The notes below the pieces were generated by a model. It saw nothing but the letters and a program-made list of their open reading frames with translations, was not told the DNA's origin and searched no databases. The translations under genes were made by a program, and so were the position numbers. Positions 18,857-28,111 of a stretch of 64,000 nt of DNA are shown here, piece by piece (within the stretch, counting starts at the first letter, position 1; each line of letters begins with the position of its first letter). Origin of the DNA: Cyanobacteria bacterium FACHB-DQ100 (lineage in GTDB: Bacteria; Cyanobacteriota; Cyanobacteriia; Leptolyngbyales; Leptolyngbyaceae); assembly GCA_014695195.1 (NCBI GenBank), contig JACJNW010000022.1, positions 208,033 to 272,032 on the forward strand, read 5' to 3'.

Positions 18857-18870
18857 GTATCGGTCAATAC
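18857..18870 (-). promoter_or_regulatory. NtcA-type palindrome upstream of argZ
   Basis: GTATCGGTCAATAC matches the NtcA consensus GTA-N8-TAC exactly and also pairs at a fourth base (GTAT/ATAC). It ends 70 bases before the argZ ATG. A TAGATT hexamer follows 32 bases downstream on the argZ strand, farther than the usual 20-24 for a class II NtcA promoter. The site matches. Its use is inferred. Confidence 0.5.
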
Positions 18871-19258
18871 GGAAGCTCTAGGACACGGTTCGTGTTAGAA
18901 AGCGTGAATCCAATCCATTCTATGAACAAAAGGGAGTGGTTCTCGACAAATTTTAGGGAATAGTTTGAAAGGCGTTATTCACAAATCAAACCACATCAAA
19001 TTGGGATACAAAAAATTGGCATACAAAAAACCCAGTGGCGCGACACCACTGGGCTGGTAGCTGTGAAAGTTGATACTCTCTAATGAAATGACTTATGCGC
19101 TAATCATCGCAGCGCCGATGCAATTCCTCATCTGTAGAATCACCGAAATCTGGTCTGCAAAACGCTGGAAGCTTCGAGAATCATGTCAGAGAATCCGTAT
19201 TCACACGGTATATTTTTGTGCTGCGTTTGAAGATGATTAGAAATTTTTCGATCGTTCA
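18871..19258. other. Intergenic region between ftsH and argZ; possible 3' UTR or small RNA
   Basis: No ORF of note was found here. A terminator for leftward transcripts lies at 19025-19053, about 205 bases beyond the ftsH stop. The stretch 19054-19258 is therefore either a long ftsH 3' UTR or a small RNA with its own promoter ending at that hairpin. The remaining part up to the argZ upstream region shows nothing recognisable. Confidence 0.4.
19025..19053 (-). terminator. Rho-independent terminator after ftsH
   Basis: On the minus strand an 8-bp stem CCCAGTGG/CCACTGGG with a 7-base loop is followed by TTTTTTG. It is the first terminator-like structure leftward of ftsH. Confidence 0.85.
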
Positions 19259-21181
19259 TTATGCAACGGCGTGCAACTCTGTCGCATTTTGAGTAACCTT
19301 ACCCGTCTTTAACCAAGCTTCTAGTTCAGCAGGCGGTTGTACTCGACTTAACTCAGCCCGCAATGCTTCACCTTCAAGCACTTCTCGCTCCAGCAAGGAT
19401 TGAGATAGTTCTTCCAGCAGCGATCGATTGTTCTTCAGAATCGCTAAGGCAATGTGATGCGCGTTATCGACGATCGCTTTGACTTCGCGATCGATCTCTT
19501 CAGTCACTTTCGCGCTGATCTGACGACGCGAGGGAGCGTATCCTTCGATGAACTGCTGCTGCATTTTCTCAAAGGCAACCGGGCCTAACTCCTCGCTCAT
19601 ACCGTAGATAGTCACAGTGCGTTCTGCAAGATCCGTGGCTTTTTGAATGTCGTCACTGGCTCCGGTTGAAACCTTACCGAAAATGACTTCTTCTGCCGAT
19701 CGACCGCCCAGCAAAGTGGCAATCCGTCCCCGAATTTCGTCTTCTGCCATGAGGAAGCGATCTTCTTCTGGTAATTGCAGCGTGTAGCCTAATGCACCTA
19801 CACCACGCGGGACGATCGAGATTTTCTCAACCTTACCCGCACCGGGCATCAATACCCCAATCAGCGCGTGTCCCACTTCATGATGGGCGACAATCTTCTT
19901 CTCAGTTTCGTTCAGGATGCGCGATCTCTTCTCAAGTCCTGCGATCACACGCTCGATCGCCTCATTGAAGTCTGCCATCACCACAGAATCGCGATTGTTT
20001 CGAGCCGCAAGCAGCGCTGCTTCATTCACCAAGTTGGCTAAGTCTGCACCTGCAAATCCGGGAGTGCGAACCGCGATCGTTGAAAGATCAACATCGCTTG
20101 CTAATTTGACGTTGCGAGCGTGAACATTGAGAATCGCTTCACGCCCAATCTTGTCAGGACGATCGACGACTACTTGACGATCGAACCGTCCAGGACGACG
20201 CAGCGCTGGATCTAACACTTCTGGGCGGTTGGTTGCTGCCAGCAGAATCACACCCGTATTCGCATCAAAGCCATCCATCTCAGTCAGCAACTGGTTTAGC
20301 GTTTGTTCGCGTTCATCGTTGCCACCGGCGAAGTTTCCAGAACCGCGAGACTTACCAAGCGCATCTAACTCATCGATAAACACGATACAAGGCGCTTGTT
20401 GTTTCGCTTGTTCAAACAAGTCACGAACGCGAGAAGCACCAACCCCGACGAATAGTTCAATAAACTCAGAACCTGAGATCGAGAAGAATGGAACCCCTGC
20501 TTCTCCAGCGATCGCTTTGGCTAACATCGTTTTCCCGGTTCCAGGAGGCCCAACCAGCAAGACTCCTTTCGGGATCTTTGCCCCTAAGCGTGAATATTTC
20601 TCCGCATTCTTGAGAAAATCAACAATCTCTTGCAGTTCGGCTTTAGCTTCGTCTACCCCTGCCACATCAGTAAACTTAACGCCCGTTGTGCCTTCTGAGT
20701 AGATGCGGGCTTTACTTTTTCCAACGGTAAGCGCTGCGGCTCCGCCTCCTTGACGGTTAATAAAGAAGCTGTAGATTCCAAAGAAAATCAGCGGCGGTAA
20801 CACCCAGCTAAAAATTGTACCAATCCAGCTGTAAGGACTTGGCGTAGGCGCGCTAAATTCAACATTGTTATCGCGCAGAATCTTCGGCAAATCGAGGTCG
20901 ATCGCCACCGGAGCTGTGGTATACACCGGAGCACGAGTCCCATCCTGAGCAGGCTGTGTTGACTTCAGTGTAAATTCAATTTTGTCGTTTCCAATAATTG
21001 CCCGATCGACATTGCCCGATCGCACTTGAGAGACGAAATCACTATAAGCAACTTGCTGAGATTGTGAACTAAAGCTTGGCACCACAAAATTCAGCAGTAA
21101 TAGTAACGCAAATACAATCAGCAATCCGCCTCCGAACTGCCGAGGGCGCTGAGTGCGCTTATTGTTTGTTTCTACTGGCAT
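19259..21181 (-). CDS. ftsH: ATP-dependent zinc metalloprotease FtsH
   Basis: FtsH is a hexameric membrane AAA+ protease that removes damaged membrane proteins such as photosystem II D1. Numbering from the ATG at 21181 ([19 protein letters not shown]): transmembrane helices at about 15-35 and 115-140 flank a periplasmic/lumenal domain. Walker A is GPPGTGKT (about 213), Walker [13 protein letters not shown], the second region of homology [20 protein letters not shown], and the zinc site HEVGH. The reading frame stays open to 21256; ATGs at 21211 and 21256 would add 10 or 25 unconserved residues. It is monocistronic, with a terminator downstream. Which of the usual four cyanobacterial paralogues it is was not resolved. 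Confidence 0.95.
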   Translation of the reverse strand: MPVETNNKRTQRPRQFGGGLLIVFALLLLLNFVVPSFSSQSQQVAYSDFVSQVRSGNVDRAIIGNDKIEFTLKSTQPAQDGTRAPVYTTAPVAIDLDLPKILRDNNVEFSAPTPSPYSWIGTIFSWVLPPLIFFGIYSFFINRQGGGAAALTVGKSKARIYSEGTTGVKFTDVAGVDEAKAELQEIVDFLKNAEKYSRLGAKIPKGVLLVGPPGTGKTMLAKAIAGEAGVPFFSISGSEFIELFVGVGASRVRDLFEQAKQQAPCIVFIDELDALGKSRGSGNFAGGNDEREQTLNQLLTEMDGFDANTGVILLAATNRPEVLDPALRRPGRFDRQVVVDRPDKIGREAILNVHARNVKLASDVDLSTIAVRTPGFAGADLANLVNEAALLAARNNRDSVVMADFNEAIERVIAGLEKRSRILNETEKKIVAHHEVGHALIGVLMPGAGKVEKISIVPRGVGALGYTLQLPEEDRFLMAEDEIRGRIATLLGGRSAEEVIFGKVSTGASDDIQKATDLAERTVTIYGMSEELGPVAFEKMQQQFIEGYAPSRRQISAKVTEEIDREVKAIVDNAHHIALAILKNNRSLLEELSQSLLEREVLEGEALRAELSRVQPPAELEAWLKTGKVTQNATELHAVA

Positions 21182-21360
21182 TGCGGATTTATCCCGAATC
21201 GTTTTCTCCATTGTAGAAAATGCACTGCGATCGCTCCCGCCAGGACGCTCTGCCAAAAGGTAAGGATTTCCGTACTTTATCTGTTGTTATTGTTTCAAAA
21301 TTCGAGGAAACGGCTGTTTTCTGTATGATTGAAGAATGATGGCTAGAGGAGTTCGGTTTT

Positions 21361-21630
21361 TTGGAGTTTGAGTTTGACCCCAATAAGAGTGCGGCTAATC
21401 AAGTTAAACATGGAATCGACTTCAATCAAGCTCAACAGTTATGGACAGATTCGGAGCGCGTTGAGATCCCAGCCAGAACAGAAGATGAACAACGATTCCT
21501 TGTCATTGGTAAAATCTCTCAGCAATATTGGGCAGCAGTCATAACATATCGAGCCGAAATGGTACGGATCATTTCCGTTCGACGTGCAAGAGATAGCGAG
21601 GTAGAACTTTATGAAAGCAGAAGAATTTGA
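21361..21630 (+). CDS. brnT: BrnT-family ribonuclease toxin
   Basis: The 89-residue protein begins at a TTG (21361), placed nine bases after GAGGAG. It has the BrnT pattern FDPNKSAANQVKHGIDFNQA, then QRFLVIGKI and the closing VRIISVRRARDSEVELYESR. BrnT is a RelE-fold mRNA interferase repressed together with BrnA in a type II toxin-antitoxin pair. The next ORF overlaps it by 20 bases and carries a BrnA-like N-terminus, the expected toxin-first order. The usual active-site residues (K, H, then RRA) are all visible, so the toxin looks intact. Confidence 0.88.
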   Translation: MEFEFDPNKSAANQVKHGIDFNQAQQLWTDSERVEIPARTEDEQRFLVIGKISQQYWAAVITYRAEMVRIISVRRARDSEVELYESRRI

Positions 21631-22117
21631 TAAACGGTTTGACAACGCCGAAGATATCATCGAGTTTTTAGACCTGTCAAAAGCATCACGTCCAGGATTA
21701 GGACAGAGATCAGTAAGAATTGACTTTCCAGACTGGATGGTTCAAGGAATCGATCAAGAAGCAAAGCGCTTAGGCTTAGATCCGTCAGACAATCCGCTCA
21801 AAGGGTTGGCTGACGCGATTGAGGAACACATGACAAAGCTTGGGGCTGAGGATGTGAAAGAGTACGCGATCGCATTCTTTAAGTCTTTCCACTACGCGAT
21901 CGATCACCCTGACATCCCAATTTTTGAGACGGGCATCGAGATGATTTTGAACGATCGGGTTTTGCCAGATATTGACAGCGCTGTTTTTGCAGTGACGATG
22001 AGCTATCTGGCACAAAGCCTGAAAGACAAAAAATATAACGGCGATGTCGGTGTTATGCTTGCCGAACTTTTGACGGGAAAAATTTCGCAAGCTCCGGCAA
22101 GAGAACCAGTGGAATGA
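21611..22117 (+). CDS. Chimeric BrnA/CopG-like antitoxin with an unrelated C-terminal domain
   Basis: Residues 1-57 match antitoxins that follow BrnT: MKAEEFDKRFDNAEDIIEFL, then LSKASRPG and the ribbon-helix start QRSVRIDFPDWMVQGIDQEA followed by KRLG. Normal members then have a short second helix (TRQ..IK.W..ERL) and end near 80 residues. Here, after KRLG, the frame continues for about 105 residues of different character (LKGLADAIEEHMTKLG, KSFHYAIDHPDIPIF, YLAQSLKDKKYNGDVGVMLA), a helical domain I do not recognise. The second ribbon-helix-helix helix, needed for dimerisation, is therefore missing or replaced. It overlaps brnT by 20 bases and is probably co-translated. Confidence 0.75.
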   Translation: MKAEEFDKRFDNAEDIIEFLDLSKASRPGLGQRSVRIDFPDWMVQGIDQEAKRLGLDPSDNPLKGLADAIEEHMTKLGAEDVKEYAIAFFKSFHYAIDHPDIPIFETGIEMILNDRVLPDIDSAVFAVTMSYLAQSLKDKKYNGDVGVMLAELLTGKISQAPAREPVE

Positions 22118-22361
22118 CGCATTCTTCTCTGCCGCAGTAATATCGCACTCTGTCGATCGCGAATCGTTCTGGGTGCTGCTGGATGCAACAGGCGATCGTT
22201 GGATGCAATTCTCTGACTAGGGTTGTGCTCGTCCCCGGTGAATCGCATTTAATCTGAAATGTGCGGTTTGAAATTGTTAACGGTAATCTGTCTAAAAGTT
22301 GTGATTTGTCCCCAATCGTTTCGAGTAAAAATTGCATCTCAAATTCCTGCCAGTCAGTCAA
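22053..22361 (-). CDS. Hypothetical protein (doubtful)
   Basis: The 102-residue ORF reads like a globular protein: MTDWQEFEMQFLLETIGDKS, a Cys/Ser-containing middle, then ECVIPLVLLPELAKFF. Its 3' 65 bases overlap the convergent BrnA-like gene, and I recognise no family. The rest of the 22118-22486 interval holds nothing else obvious. It may be a chance frame or a remnant. Confidence 0.35.
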   Translation of the reverse strand: MTDWQEFEMQFLLETIGDKSQLLDRLPLTISNRTFQIKCDSPGTSTTLVRELHPTIACCIQQHPERFAIDRVRYYCGREECVIPLVLLPELAKFFPSKVRQA

Positions 22362-22486
22362 TCGCTTCTAAAAATCTGGGTTGCAGACAAATTAAGACAA
22401 GATTCGCCGTCCTCTCAGTATTGAGTTGAATGATTGAGGCTTGAATGACAGCTTTACACCATTAAAAATATTAAGATTCAACCTTT

Positions 22487-23127
22487 ATGCTTTTAGAACT
22501 AAAGCGAATTGAGGTTCCACCAGGGCAACGAGTGTTGTTACAAGAGGTTTCATGGGAAGAATTTGAGCAAATTTTAGAAGAATTGGGCGATCGGCGTGCT
22601 ACCCGAATTGCATATGACGACGGAACGTTAGAGATTATGACCCCACTGCCTGAACACGAAGGCGACAAAGAGGTTATTGGAGATCTAATCAAGGCGTTAT
22701 TAGAAGAACTAGACATTGAATTTCTGACATTGGGTTCAATTCCTTTAAGAATCAAGAAATGCTTAAAGGAATTGAACCCGACCAATGCTTCTACATTCAG
22801 AACGAGTCCAAAATACGAGGCAAAAAGCGTCTAGATTTGAGTGTTGATCCTCCTCCAGACCTCGCCCTTGAAATTGATTTAACTTCTCGGACACATCCAA
22901 GTATCTATCAAGCATTAGGAGTCCCGGAGCTATGGCGGTTTGAGAAAGGAAAGCTTCAGATCAATGTGTTGCGAAACGGTCAATATGAAGTCTCAGAGCG
23001 AGGAGATATTTTTGCCAATTTACCGATCGCACAAGTGATTCCACACTACCGAGAGCAAAGCGACATGATCGGCAGGAATGCAACTCTGAAAGCATTTCGA
23101 CAGTGGATCAGGCAACAGATTGGTTGA
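22487..23127 (+). pseudogene. Uma2-family nuclease-fold protein, frameshifted
   Basis: Two overlapping frames together make one Uma2 protein (PF05685, restriction-endonuclease-like fold). The first, from ATG 22487, reads MLLELKRIEVPPGQRVLLQE and ends in sense at FLTLGSIPL. The second frame, from about 22756, picks up with MLKGIEPDQCFYIQN, the catalytic-type PPDLALEID, and YQALGVPELWRFEKG. A shift of -1 in the region 22745-22765 is needed to join them. There is no strong slippery heptamer, so a real mutation (or a sequencing error) is more likely than programmed shifting. Uma2 families are highly expanded in cyanobacteria and their role is unclear. Confidence 0.85.
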
Positions 23128-23220
23128 TTCGGGCGCTCGATAGAAGTTTTGCCAGCCAAATTCGTCAACCTGCGGCAAGATAAGATAAATAACGCACTTG
23201 TTGAAATTTCCGGGACTTCA

Positions 23221-25842
23221 ATGGCTACTCCTCTTAGCGGCGCTCAAATTCGGCAGACGTTTCTTGATTTCTTTGCACAGCGCGGACATCAACCGCTACC
23301 CAGTGCGTCGCTGGTGCCTGAAGATCCAACGGTGTTATTGACGATCGCCGGAATGCTGCCATTTAAGCCGATTTTTCTCGGTCAGCGTCAGGCTGAATTT
23401 CCCCGCGCGACGACTTCTCAGAAGTGTATCCGCACGAACGATATTGAGAATGTGGGACGCACCGCCCGACATCATACGTTTTTTGAGATGCTGGGAAATT
23501 TCAGCTTTGGTGATTATTTTAAGTCGCAAGCGATCTCTTGGGCTTGGGAGCTTTCAACCAAAACGTATGGCTTGCCTCCAGAGCGCATCATCGTCAGCGT
23601 GTTTGAAGAAGATGACGAAGCGTTCGCGATCTGGCGTGATGAGATTGGTATTCCTGCCCATCGAATTCAGCGTATGGGGGCAAAAGATAACTTCTGGAAT
23701 TCAGGCCCAACTGGCCCCTGCGGCCCTTGCTCGGAGTTGTATTACGACTTTCATCCAGAACTCGGTGATGACCACCTTGATCTCGAAGATGATACACGCT
23801 TCATTGAGTATTACAACCTGGTGTTTATGCAATACAACCAGGACATTGATGGCAATTTAACCCCACTTCAGAACAAGAACATTGATACGGGAATGGGTCT
23901 GGAGCGGATGGCACAGATTCTCCAGCAAGTGCCAAATAACTATGAAACAGATTTGATTTTCCCGATCGTTCAAACCGCTGCAAAAATTGCTGGGATCGAT
24001 TACGCGATCTCAGATGAATCGACGAAAGTCTCGCTGAAAGTGATTGGCGATCATGTTCGCGCTGTCGTTCACATGATTGCAGATGGCATCATTGCCTCGA
24101 ATGAAGGACGGGGCTATGTGCTGCGGCGATTAATTCGCCGGGTAGTGCGTCATGGACGTTTAATCGGAATCAATCAAGATTTCACGCCTGATGTTGCAGA
24201 AACTGCGATCGCACTGGCTGAATCGGCTTACCCGAATGTGCGAATGAAGGAAACCGTGATCAAGTCGGAACTGAAGATTGAAGAAGAACGGTTCCGCAAG
24301 ACGCTCGATCGTGGCGAAAAGCTATTAGAAGACATCTTGAACCAAGAACAAAAGCAGATCTCTGGAAAAGATGCGTTTGAGCTATACGACACCTACGGCT
24401 TTCCGGTTGAACTCACCGAAGAAATTGCGGCTGAAAAAGGTTTAACTGTTGATATGTTGGGCTTTGAAGCTGAAATGGAAGCTCAACGCCAACGGGGACG
24501 CGATGCTCATAAAACGATCGATTTAACTGTTCAAGGAACATTAGATACGCTGGCAGAAACAATCCAGGAAACAGAATTCTTAGGCTACAAACAACCTTCT
24601 AGCCAAGCGGAAATTCAACTGTTGTTAGTAGATGGTGAAACCGTCGATCAAGTCGAATCTGGCACCGAAGTGCAAATCGTTCTGAATCAAACGCCGTTTT
24701 ATGCAGAATCTGGGGGTCAGATTGGCGATCGAGGTTATCTGTCTGGTGAAGATTCGGTGATTCGGATCGAGGATGTGAAGAAAGAGTCAGCGTTCTTTGT
24801 TCACTTTGGACGAGTCGAGCGTGGAACGGTGCGAGTGAGCGATCGTGTCACCGCTCAGATTGATCTGTCCTGTCGTCGTCGCGCCCAAGCCAATCACTCT
24901 GCCACACACTTGCTACAAGCAGCACTGCGTAAGATTGTCGATGAAAGCATTTCGCAAGCGGGATCATTAGTTGACTTCGATCGCTTACGGTTTGACTTCA
25001 ACTATTCCAAGCCCTTAACCCTGGAACAACTGCAACAAGTTGAAGAACAAATTAACACCTGGATTGCAGAAGGACATCAAGCCGAGATTGAAGTTATGCC
25101 GATCGCAGATGCGAAAGCAAAAGGTGCAGTCGCAATGTTTGGTGAAAAGTATGGGGATGAAGTTCGCGTGATTGATTTCCCTGGGGTTTCGATGGAGCTA
25201 TGCGGCGGAACTCATGTGAGTAACACCGCAGAAATTGGGTTGTTCAAGATTGTTTCTGAGATCGGAGTTGCGGCGGGAGTTCGACGGATTGAAGCAATCT
25301 CCGGAGCATCGGTGCTGGAATATCTCAATGTTCGCGAGGCTGTTGTTAAAGAGTTAAGCGATCGCTTCAAAGTCAAACCCGAAGAGATCGCCGATCGCAT
25401 TACTTCACTCCAAACCGAACTGAAGAACACTCAGAAGCAATTGGAAGCGGTGAAAGGACAGCTAGCGATCGCCAAAGCCGATCAACTGTTAGCTGAAGCT
25501 GAAACCGTTGGAGACTTCAAAATGCTGGTGGCTCAACTCGAAGGCGTTGATCCGGCTGCGCTTCAGAAAGCCGCAGAACAACTGCTGCAAAAATTAGGTG
25601 AAGGCGCGATCGTCTTGGGTTCAATTCCCGAAGCGGGTAAGGTGAGCTTTGTGGCGGCGTTTAGTCCAGCAGTCGTAAAGAAAGGACTGCAAGCGGGGAA
25701 AGTTGTCGGTGCGATCGCAAAAATCTGCGGCGGTGGCGGCGGGGGTCGCCCGAACTTGGCGCAAGCAGGCGGGCGAGATACGAGCAAACTACCGGAAGCC
25801 TTGGCAGAGGCAAAGCAGCAATTGCAATCTGGCTTAATTTAG
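23221..25842 (+). CDS. alaS: Alanyl-tRNA synthetase
   Basis: AlaRS charges tRNA-Ala in the cytoplasm. From ATG 23221 the protein has 873 residues, the usual cyanobacterial size; the frame is open to a TTG at 23149, but those 24 residues are not conserved. The class II catalytic core includes [40 protein letters not shown], and [15 protein letters not shown]. The editing domain has [12 protein letters not shown] and the zinc-binding CGGTHV. The C-terminal domain has coiled coil (about 700-760) and a glycine-rich tail ([16 protein letters not shown]). It is followed by a 17-bp hairpin. Confidence 0.97.
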   Translation: MATPLSGAQIRQTFLDFFAQRGHQPLPSASLVPEDPTVLLTIAGMLPFKPIFLGQRQAEFPRATTSQKCIRTNDIENVGRTARHHTFFEMLGNFSFGDYFKSQAISWAWELSTKTYGLPPERIIVSVFEEDDEAFAIWRDEIGIPAHRIQRMGAKDNFWNSGPTGPCGPCSELYYDFHPELGDDHLDLEDDTRFIEYYNLVFMQYNQDIDGNLTPLQNKNIDTGMGLERMAQILQQVPNNYETDLIFPIVQTAAKIAGIDYAISDESTKVSLKVIGDHVRAVVHMIADGIIASNEGRGYVLRRLIRRVVRHGRLIGINQDFTPDVAETAIALAESAYPNVRMKETVIKSELKIEEERFRKTLDRGEKLLEDILNQEQKQISGKDAFELYDTYGFPVELTEEIAAEKGLTVDMLGFEAEMEAQRQRGRDAHKTIDLTVQGTLDTLAETIQETEFLGYKQPSSQAEIQLLLVDGETVDQVESGTEVQIVLNQTPFYAESGGQIGDRGYLSGEDSVIRIEDVKKESAFFVHFGRVERGTVRVSDRVTAQIDLSCRRRAQANHSATHLLQAALRKIVDESISQAGSLVDFDRLRFDFNYSKPLTLEQLQQVEEQINTWIAEGHQAEIEVMPIADAKAKGAVAMFGEKYGDEVRVIDFPGVSMELCGGTHVSNTAEIGLFKIVSEIGVAAGVRRIEAISGASVLEYLNVREAVVKELSDRFKVKPEEIADRITSLQTELKNTQKQLEAVKGQLAIAKADQLLAEAETVGDFKMLVAQLEGVDPAALQKAAEQLLQKLGEGAIVLGSIPEAGKVSFVAAFSPAVVKKGLQAGKVVGAIAKICGGGGGGRPNLAQAGGRDTSKLPEALAEAKQQLQSGLI

Positions 25843-25849
25843 GAAATTC

Positions 25850-25891
25850 GCCCTATCTTCAGCAGCCGAGTTTAGCTGCTGAAGATAGGGC
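25850..25891 (+). terminator. Perfect 17-bp hairpin after alaS
   Basis: GCCCTATCTTCAGCAGC (25850-25866) and its exact complement (25875-25891) enclose an 8-base loop, eight bases after the alaS stop. No T-run follows, so it may act as a transcript-end stabiliser as much as a terminator. Confidence 0.7.
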
Positions 25892-25936
25892 ATCAGCTGT
25901 GCTAATGTTGAGCTATCTTTGTGCAGGAGAGTTATC

Positions 25937-26161
25937 GTGTCTCCGATTCACCAAATCATTCTCGGAGAGTTACAAAAATTTCCACTTGAGAAACAGGGAG
26001 AAGTTTTAAATTTTATTGAATCGTTGCAACAAACAACAGAAACAAAACTTGGTCGTCCCATGCTCAGGGGTATTTGGGCAAACGTAGAAGAAATTACAGA
26101 AGAGGACATTGCAGAGGTGCGACAAGAAGTGTGGAGCAACTTTTCAAGAGAGATTGAATGA
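25937..26161 (+). CDS. DUF2281-type antitoxin
   Basis: The 74-residue protein begins at GTG 25937, nine bases after AGGAG; this is preferred over an in-frame GTG at 25919. The N-terminus is VSPIHQIILGELQKFPLEKQ then GEVLNFIESLQ, typical of DUF2281 antitoxins. The C-terminal part (RGIWANVEEITEEDIAEVRQ) matches the toxin-wrapping tail of VapB-like proteins. It overlaps the PIN toxin gene by four bases (ATGA), showing translational coupling. Confidence 0.8.
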   Translation: MSPIHQIILGELQKFPLEKQGEVLNFIESLQQTTETKLGRPMLRGIWANVEEITEEDIAEVRQEVWSNFSREIE

Positions 26162-26562
26162 GTTCAGTTGTTGCAGACACCCATACAATCATTTGGTATC
26201 TTCGCAATTCGTCTAAGCTTTCAGTAGTTGCACGCGAAACGCTGGATCGAGCAGTTCAAGCGGGTGATTTAATCTACATTTCAGCAATTTCATTCGTAGA
26301 AATAGTCTATCTGGTTGAAAAAGGAAGGATTCCTAATGCAGATTTTACTAACCTTCTGAAGCTTACCTCAGACTTTTTGATAGGAATTGCGATCGCACCG
26401 CTGAACCTAGAAGTCGCAATAGCGATACAGCAAATTCCGAGAGAGACAGTCCCCGAAATGCCTGATCGCATTATCGCAGCAACAGCTTTCTCGCTAAATC
26501 TGCCGCTGATTACCTGTGATCACAAGGTTCAAGCCTTGGCAAACGTTCAGACGGTCTGGTAG
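26158..26562 (+). CDS. PIN-domain (VapC-like) ribonuclease toxin
   Basis: The 134-residue PIN domain has the acidic active-site residues in order: VADTHTIIWYL (first Asp), ISFVEIVYL (Glu), MPDRIIAATAFSLN (third Asp) and ITCDHKVQAL (fourth acidic site). VapC-type toxins cut tRNA or rRNA when the antitoxin is lost. It overlaps the DUF2281 gene by ATGA. All active-site residues are present. Confidence 0.88.
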   Translation: MSSVVADTHTIIWYLRNSSKLSVVARETLDRAVQAGDLIYISAISFVEIVYLVEKGRIPNADFTNLLKLTSDFLIGIAIAPLNLEVAIAIQQIPRETVPEMPDRIIAATAFSLNLPLITCDHKVQALANVQTVW

Positions 26563-26571
26563 TTTCTCAAT

Positions 26572-26757
26572 TCAATTTATCGATGCTTGCTTTCGTTGAT
26601 GGCGGCGATAACGAGCTAGACAAGCTTCTAAATCTGTACAGGATTCAGCATCTAAGCTTGAATCACCCTTGCGATTACACATTTCGATGCAGTGTTGCAG
26701 CGATCGTGGTTGCGGTTGACGCATTTCTTTGAATAGTAAAAAACAGTCGCGAAACAT
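26572..26757 (-). CDS. Small cysteine-containing hypothetical protein
   Basis: The 61-residue ORF begins MFRDCFLLFKEMRQPQPRSL, with AAGAG just before the ATG. Later it has C..3..C (CIEMC) and C..6..C (CTDLEAC) spacings within two likely helices, ending ARYRRHQRKQ. The pairs could bind metal or form disulfides in a helical hairpin. It lies just beyond the terminator of the CAAD/DUF2382 cluster. No family recognised. Confidence 0.4.
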   Translation of the reverse strand: MFRDCFLLFKEMRQPQPRSLQHCIEMCNRKGDSSLDAESCTDLEACLARYRRHQRKQASIN

Positions 26758-26776
26758 CTCTTGTTAAAGGTGTAAA

Positions 26777-26820
26777 CAACAAAAAACAGATCTCCAACAG
26801 CTTAAGAATGTTAGAGATCT
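26777..26820 (-). terminator. Rho-independent terminator of the CAAD/DUF2382 cluster
   Basis: On the minus strand a 12-bp stem with one mismatch (AGATCTCTAACA pairing with TGTTGGAGATCT; arms 26809-26820 and 26788-26799) is followed by GTTTTTTGTTGTTT. It lies 11 bases beyond the stop of the last gene of the leftward cluster. Confidence 0.88.
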
Positions 26821-26830
26821 TTAACCGTAC

Positions 26831-27040
26831 CTAATTATTGCGATAGTTCGCATCCAGCCAGCAGCGGGGCAATGCCTCACCAGAAGGAAACACTAAAGCA
26901 GTTTTGGTATACTTTTCTGGGTCTTGCTCTTCTTGCCCTGCTTGATCGCGGGCAGGAACCATCTCTTCGTTTGGATCAATCAAAAGCTTCACATCCAGAA
27001 CTTCGAGTAAGTTACCCGTTTCTTTTTCTTGCAGCAACAT
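26831..27040 (-). CDS. Small conserved cyanobacterial protein
   Basis: Starting at ATG 27040 the protein has 69 residues: MLLQEKETGNLLEVLDVKLL, an acidic middle (DQAGQEEQDPEKYTKTALVF) and the conserved ending PSGEALPRCWLDANY. The longer frame to 27082 adds 14 hydrophobic, unconserved residues. Relatives are found across cyanobacteria, sometimes labelled acetyltransferase without evidence. It is the last gene of the leftward cluster with CAAD and DUF2382 proteins and lies directly before its terminator. Function unknown. Confidence 0.7.
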   Translation of the reverse strand: MLLQEKETGNLLEVLDVKLLIDPNEEMVPARDQAGQEEQDPEKYTKTALVFPSGEALPRCWLDANYRNN

Positions 27041-27102
27041 ACAAAGCCTTCCTTGCGACACTGTGATTAGAATAAAGAACAATCAACGAATCGAAATTCC
27101 TC

Positions 27103-27576
27103 CTAAGACAGAGTTTCGTCAGGATTAATCGCATTCTTGAAGTCATCGGCGATCGGCTGTGCTGCTCCAATTACATCTTGCTTCATGCCATCCATCATCT
27201 GCGAAAGCTCTTCGCGAGTTTCAACTTTCAACAGGTAGCGGTTCACAAACCAAACTGTGTAGCCGATTCCAACCAGTTCTAACAACCCGCTAATGATTGG
27301 AAGGCTCGTCACAAAGCCAATGACCCCGAAGATAAGATTCAGCGCAAACAAGGAGACTAGAATTGCACCAAGCACATAGACGATCGGCTTATACTCTTGC
27401 CAGAATGCCGAAATGTACTTCATTGGATCACTGAAAAAGTCTTCGATCTGAGCGCGATCGCGCTCCCACGCAGCAAGCCGACGCGCTTCGATCATCTCTT
27501 GCTCAGTCATTTGCTCAACCGTTGTAGGCGTGGGCTCAATAGCAGAGCTAGATGGCATTTCAATTTGAGTAGTCAT
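27103..27576 (-). CDS. CAAD-domain (CURT1-like) thylakoid membrane protein
   Basis: The 157-residue protein has a Thr/Pro-rich N-terminus, a charged segment, two transmembrane helices (about 66-86 and 92-112, with IVYVLGAILVSLFALNLIFG and ISGLLELVGIGYTVWFVNRY), then an amphipathic helix (KVETREELSQMMDG). This is the CAAD domain (PF14159), found appended to some cyanobacterial aminoacyl-tRNA synthetases and in plant CURT1 proteins that bend thylakoid membranes. Here it stands alone. It sits 11 bases after a DUF2382 gene in the same direction, suggesting one transcript. Confidence 0.85.
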   Translation of the reverse strand: MTTQIEMPSSSAIEPTPTTVEQMTEQEMIEARRLAAWERDRAQIEDFFSDPMKYISAFWQEYKPIVYVLGAILVSLFALNLIFGVIGFVTSLPIISGLLELVGIGYTVWFVNRYLLKVETREELSQMMDGMKQDVIGAAQPIADDFKNAINPDETLS

Positions 27577-27587
27577 GTTAGTTTCCT

Positions 27588-28043
27588 CTAGGATTTACGA
27601 CAGCGATCGAACCAGGCTTGATAGGTTTCTTTGTGTTTCGAGTCTTTGAGCGTGATTTCGATCCGAATTTCGGCACAGTTATGATCGGGAGTCCGGGCGA
27701 TCGCGTCGAGCAGATCACTCACTGTTTTAGGTGAATCGAACTCACCCTGAATCGTGTTACCGTTCGCGATCGCGGTTCCGTTCGTGTGCTCTTTGCCATT
27801 AATTTGGCTCTGACCCAGATCGATTTCTGCAATCCGCTCGTAAGTCGGGTCAACCCGCTCAACAATCAATTTTTCTCGTCGAACAGGAACCTCAACAATT
27901 CGAGTCTCGATCTCTTTGCGGACAACAATTTCGCCAACTTTACGCTTATCAGAACGGACAACTAACCGTTCTTCTAGCAGTTGAATGACTTCTTCAGGGG
28001 TAAGAACCTCAGAAGTCAGGGATTCATCAGCTTGGGGGATCAT
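27588..28043 (-). CDS. DUF2382-domain protein
   Basis: The 151-residue protein contains one DUF2382 unit (about 20-75): LLEERLVVRSDKRKVGEIVV, RKEIETRIVEVPVRREKLIV. The C-terminal half holds a separate small domain (about 105-150) with TVSDLLDAIARTPDHNCAEI and ends in a charged helix. DUF2382 occurs in YsnF/AvaK-type stress proteins. It lies between the PRC-barrel/DUF2382 gene and the CAAD gene, all leftward and closely spaced. Confidence 0.85.
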   Translation of the reverse strand: MIPQADESLTSEVLTPEEVIQLLEERLVVRSDKRKVGEIVVRKEIETRIVEVPVRREKLIVERVDPTYERIAEIDLGQSQINGKEHTNGTAIANGNTIQGEFDSPKTVSDLLDAIARTPDHNCAEIRIEITLKDSKHKETYQAWFDRCRKS

Positions 28044-28111
28044 AGCGGCAGGATGAAGAATAAAGGATCGAAGGATGAAAGTTACCTTTCATCCTTCAGC
28101 AGTCGTTGAGA

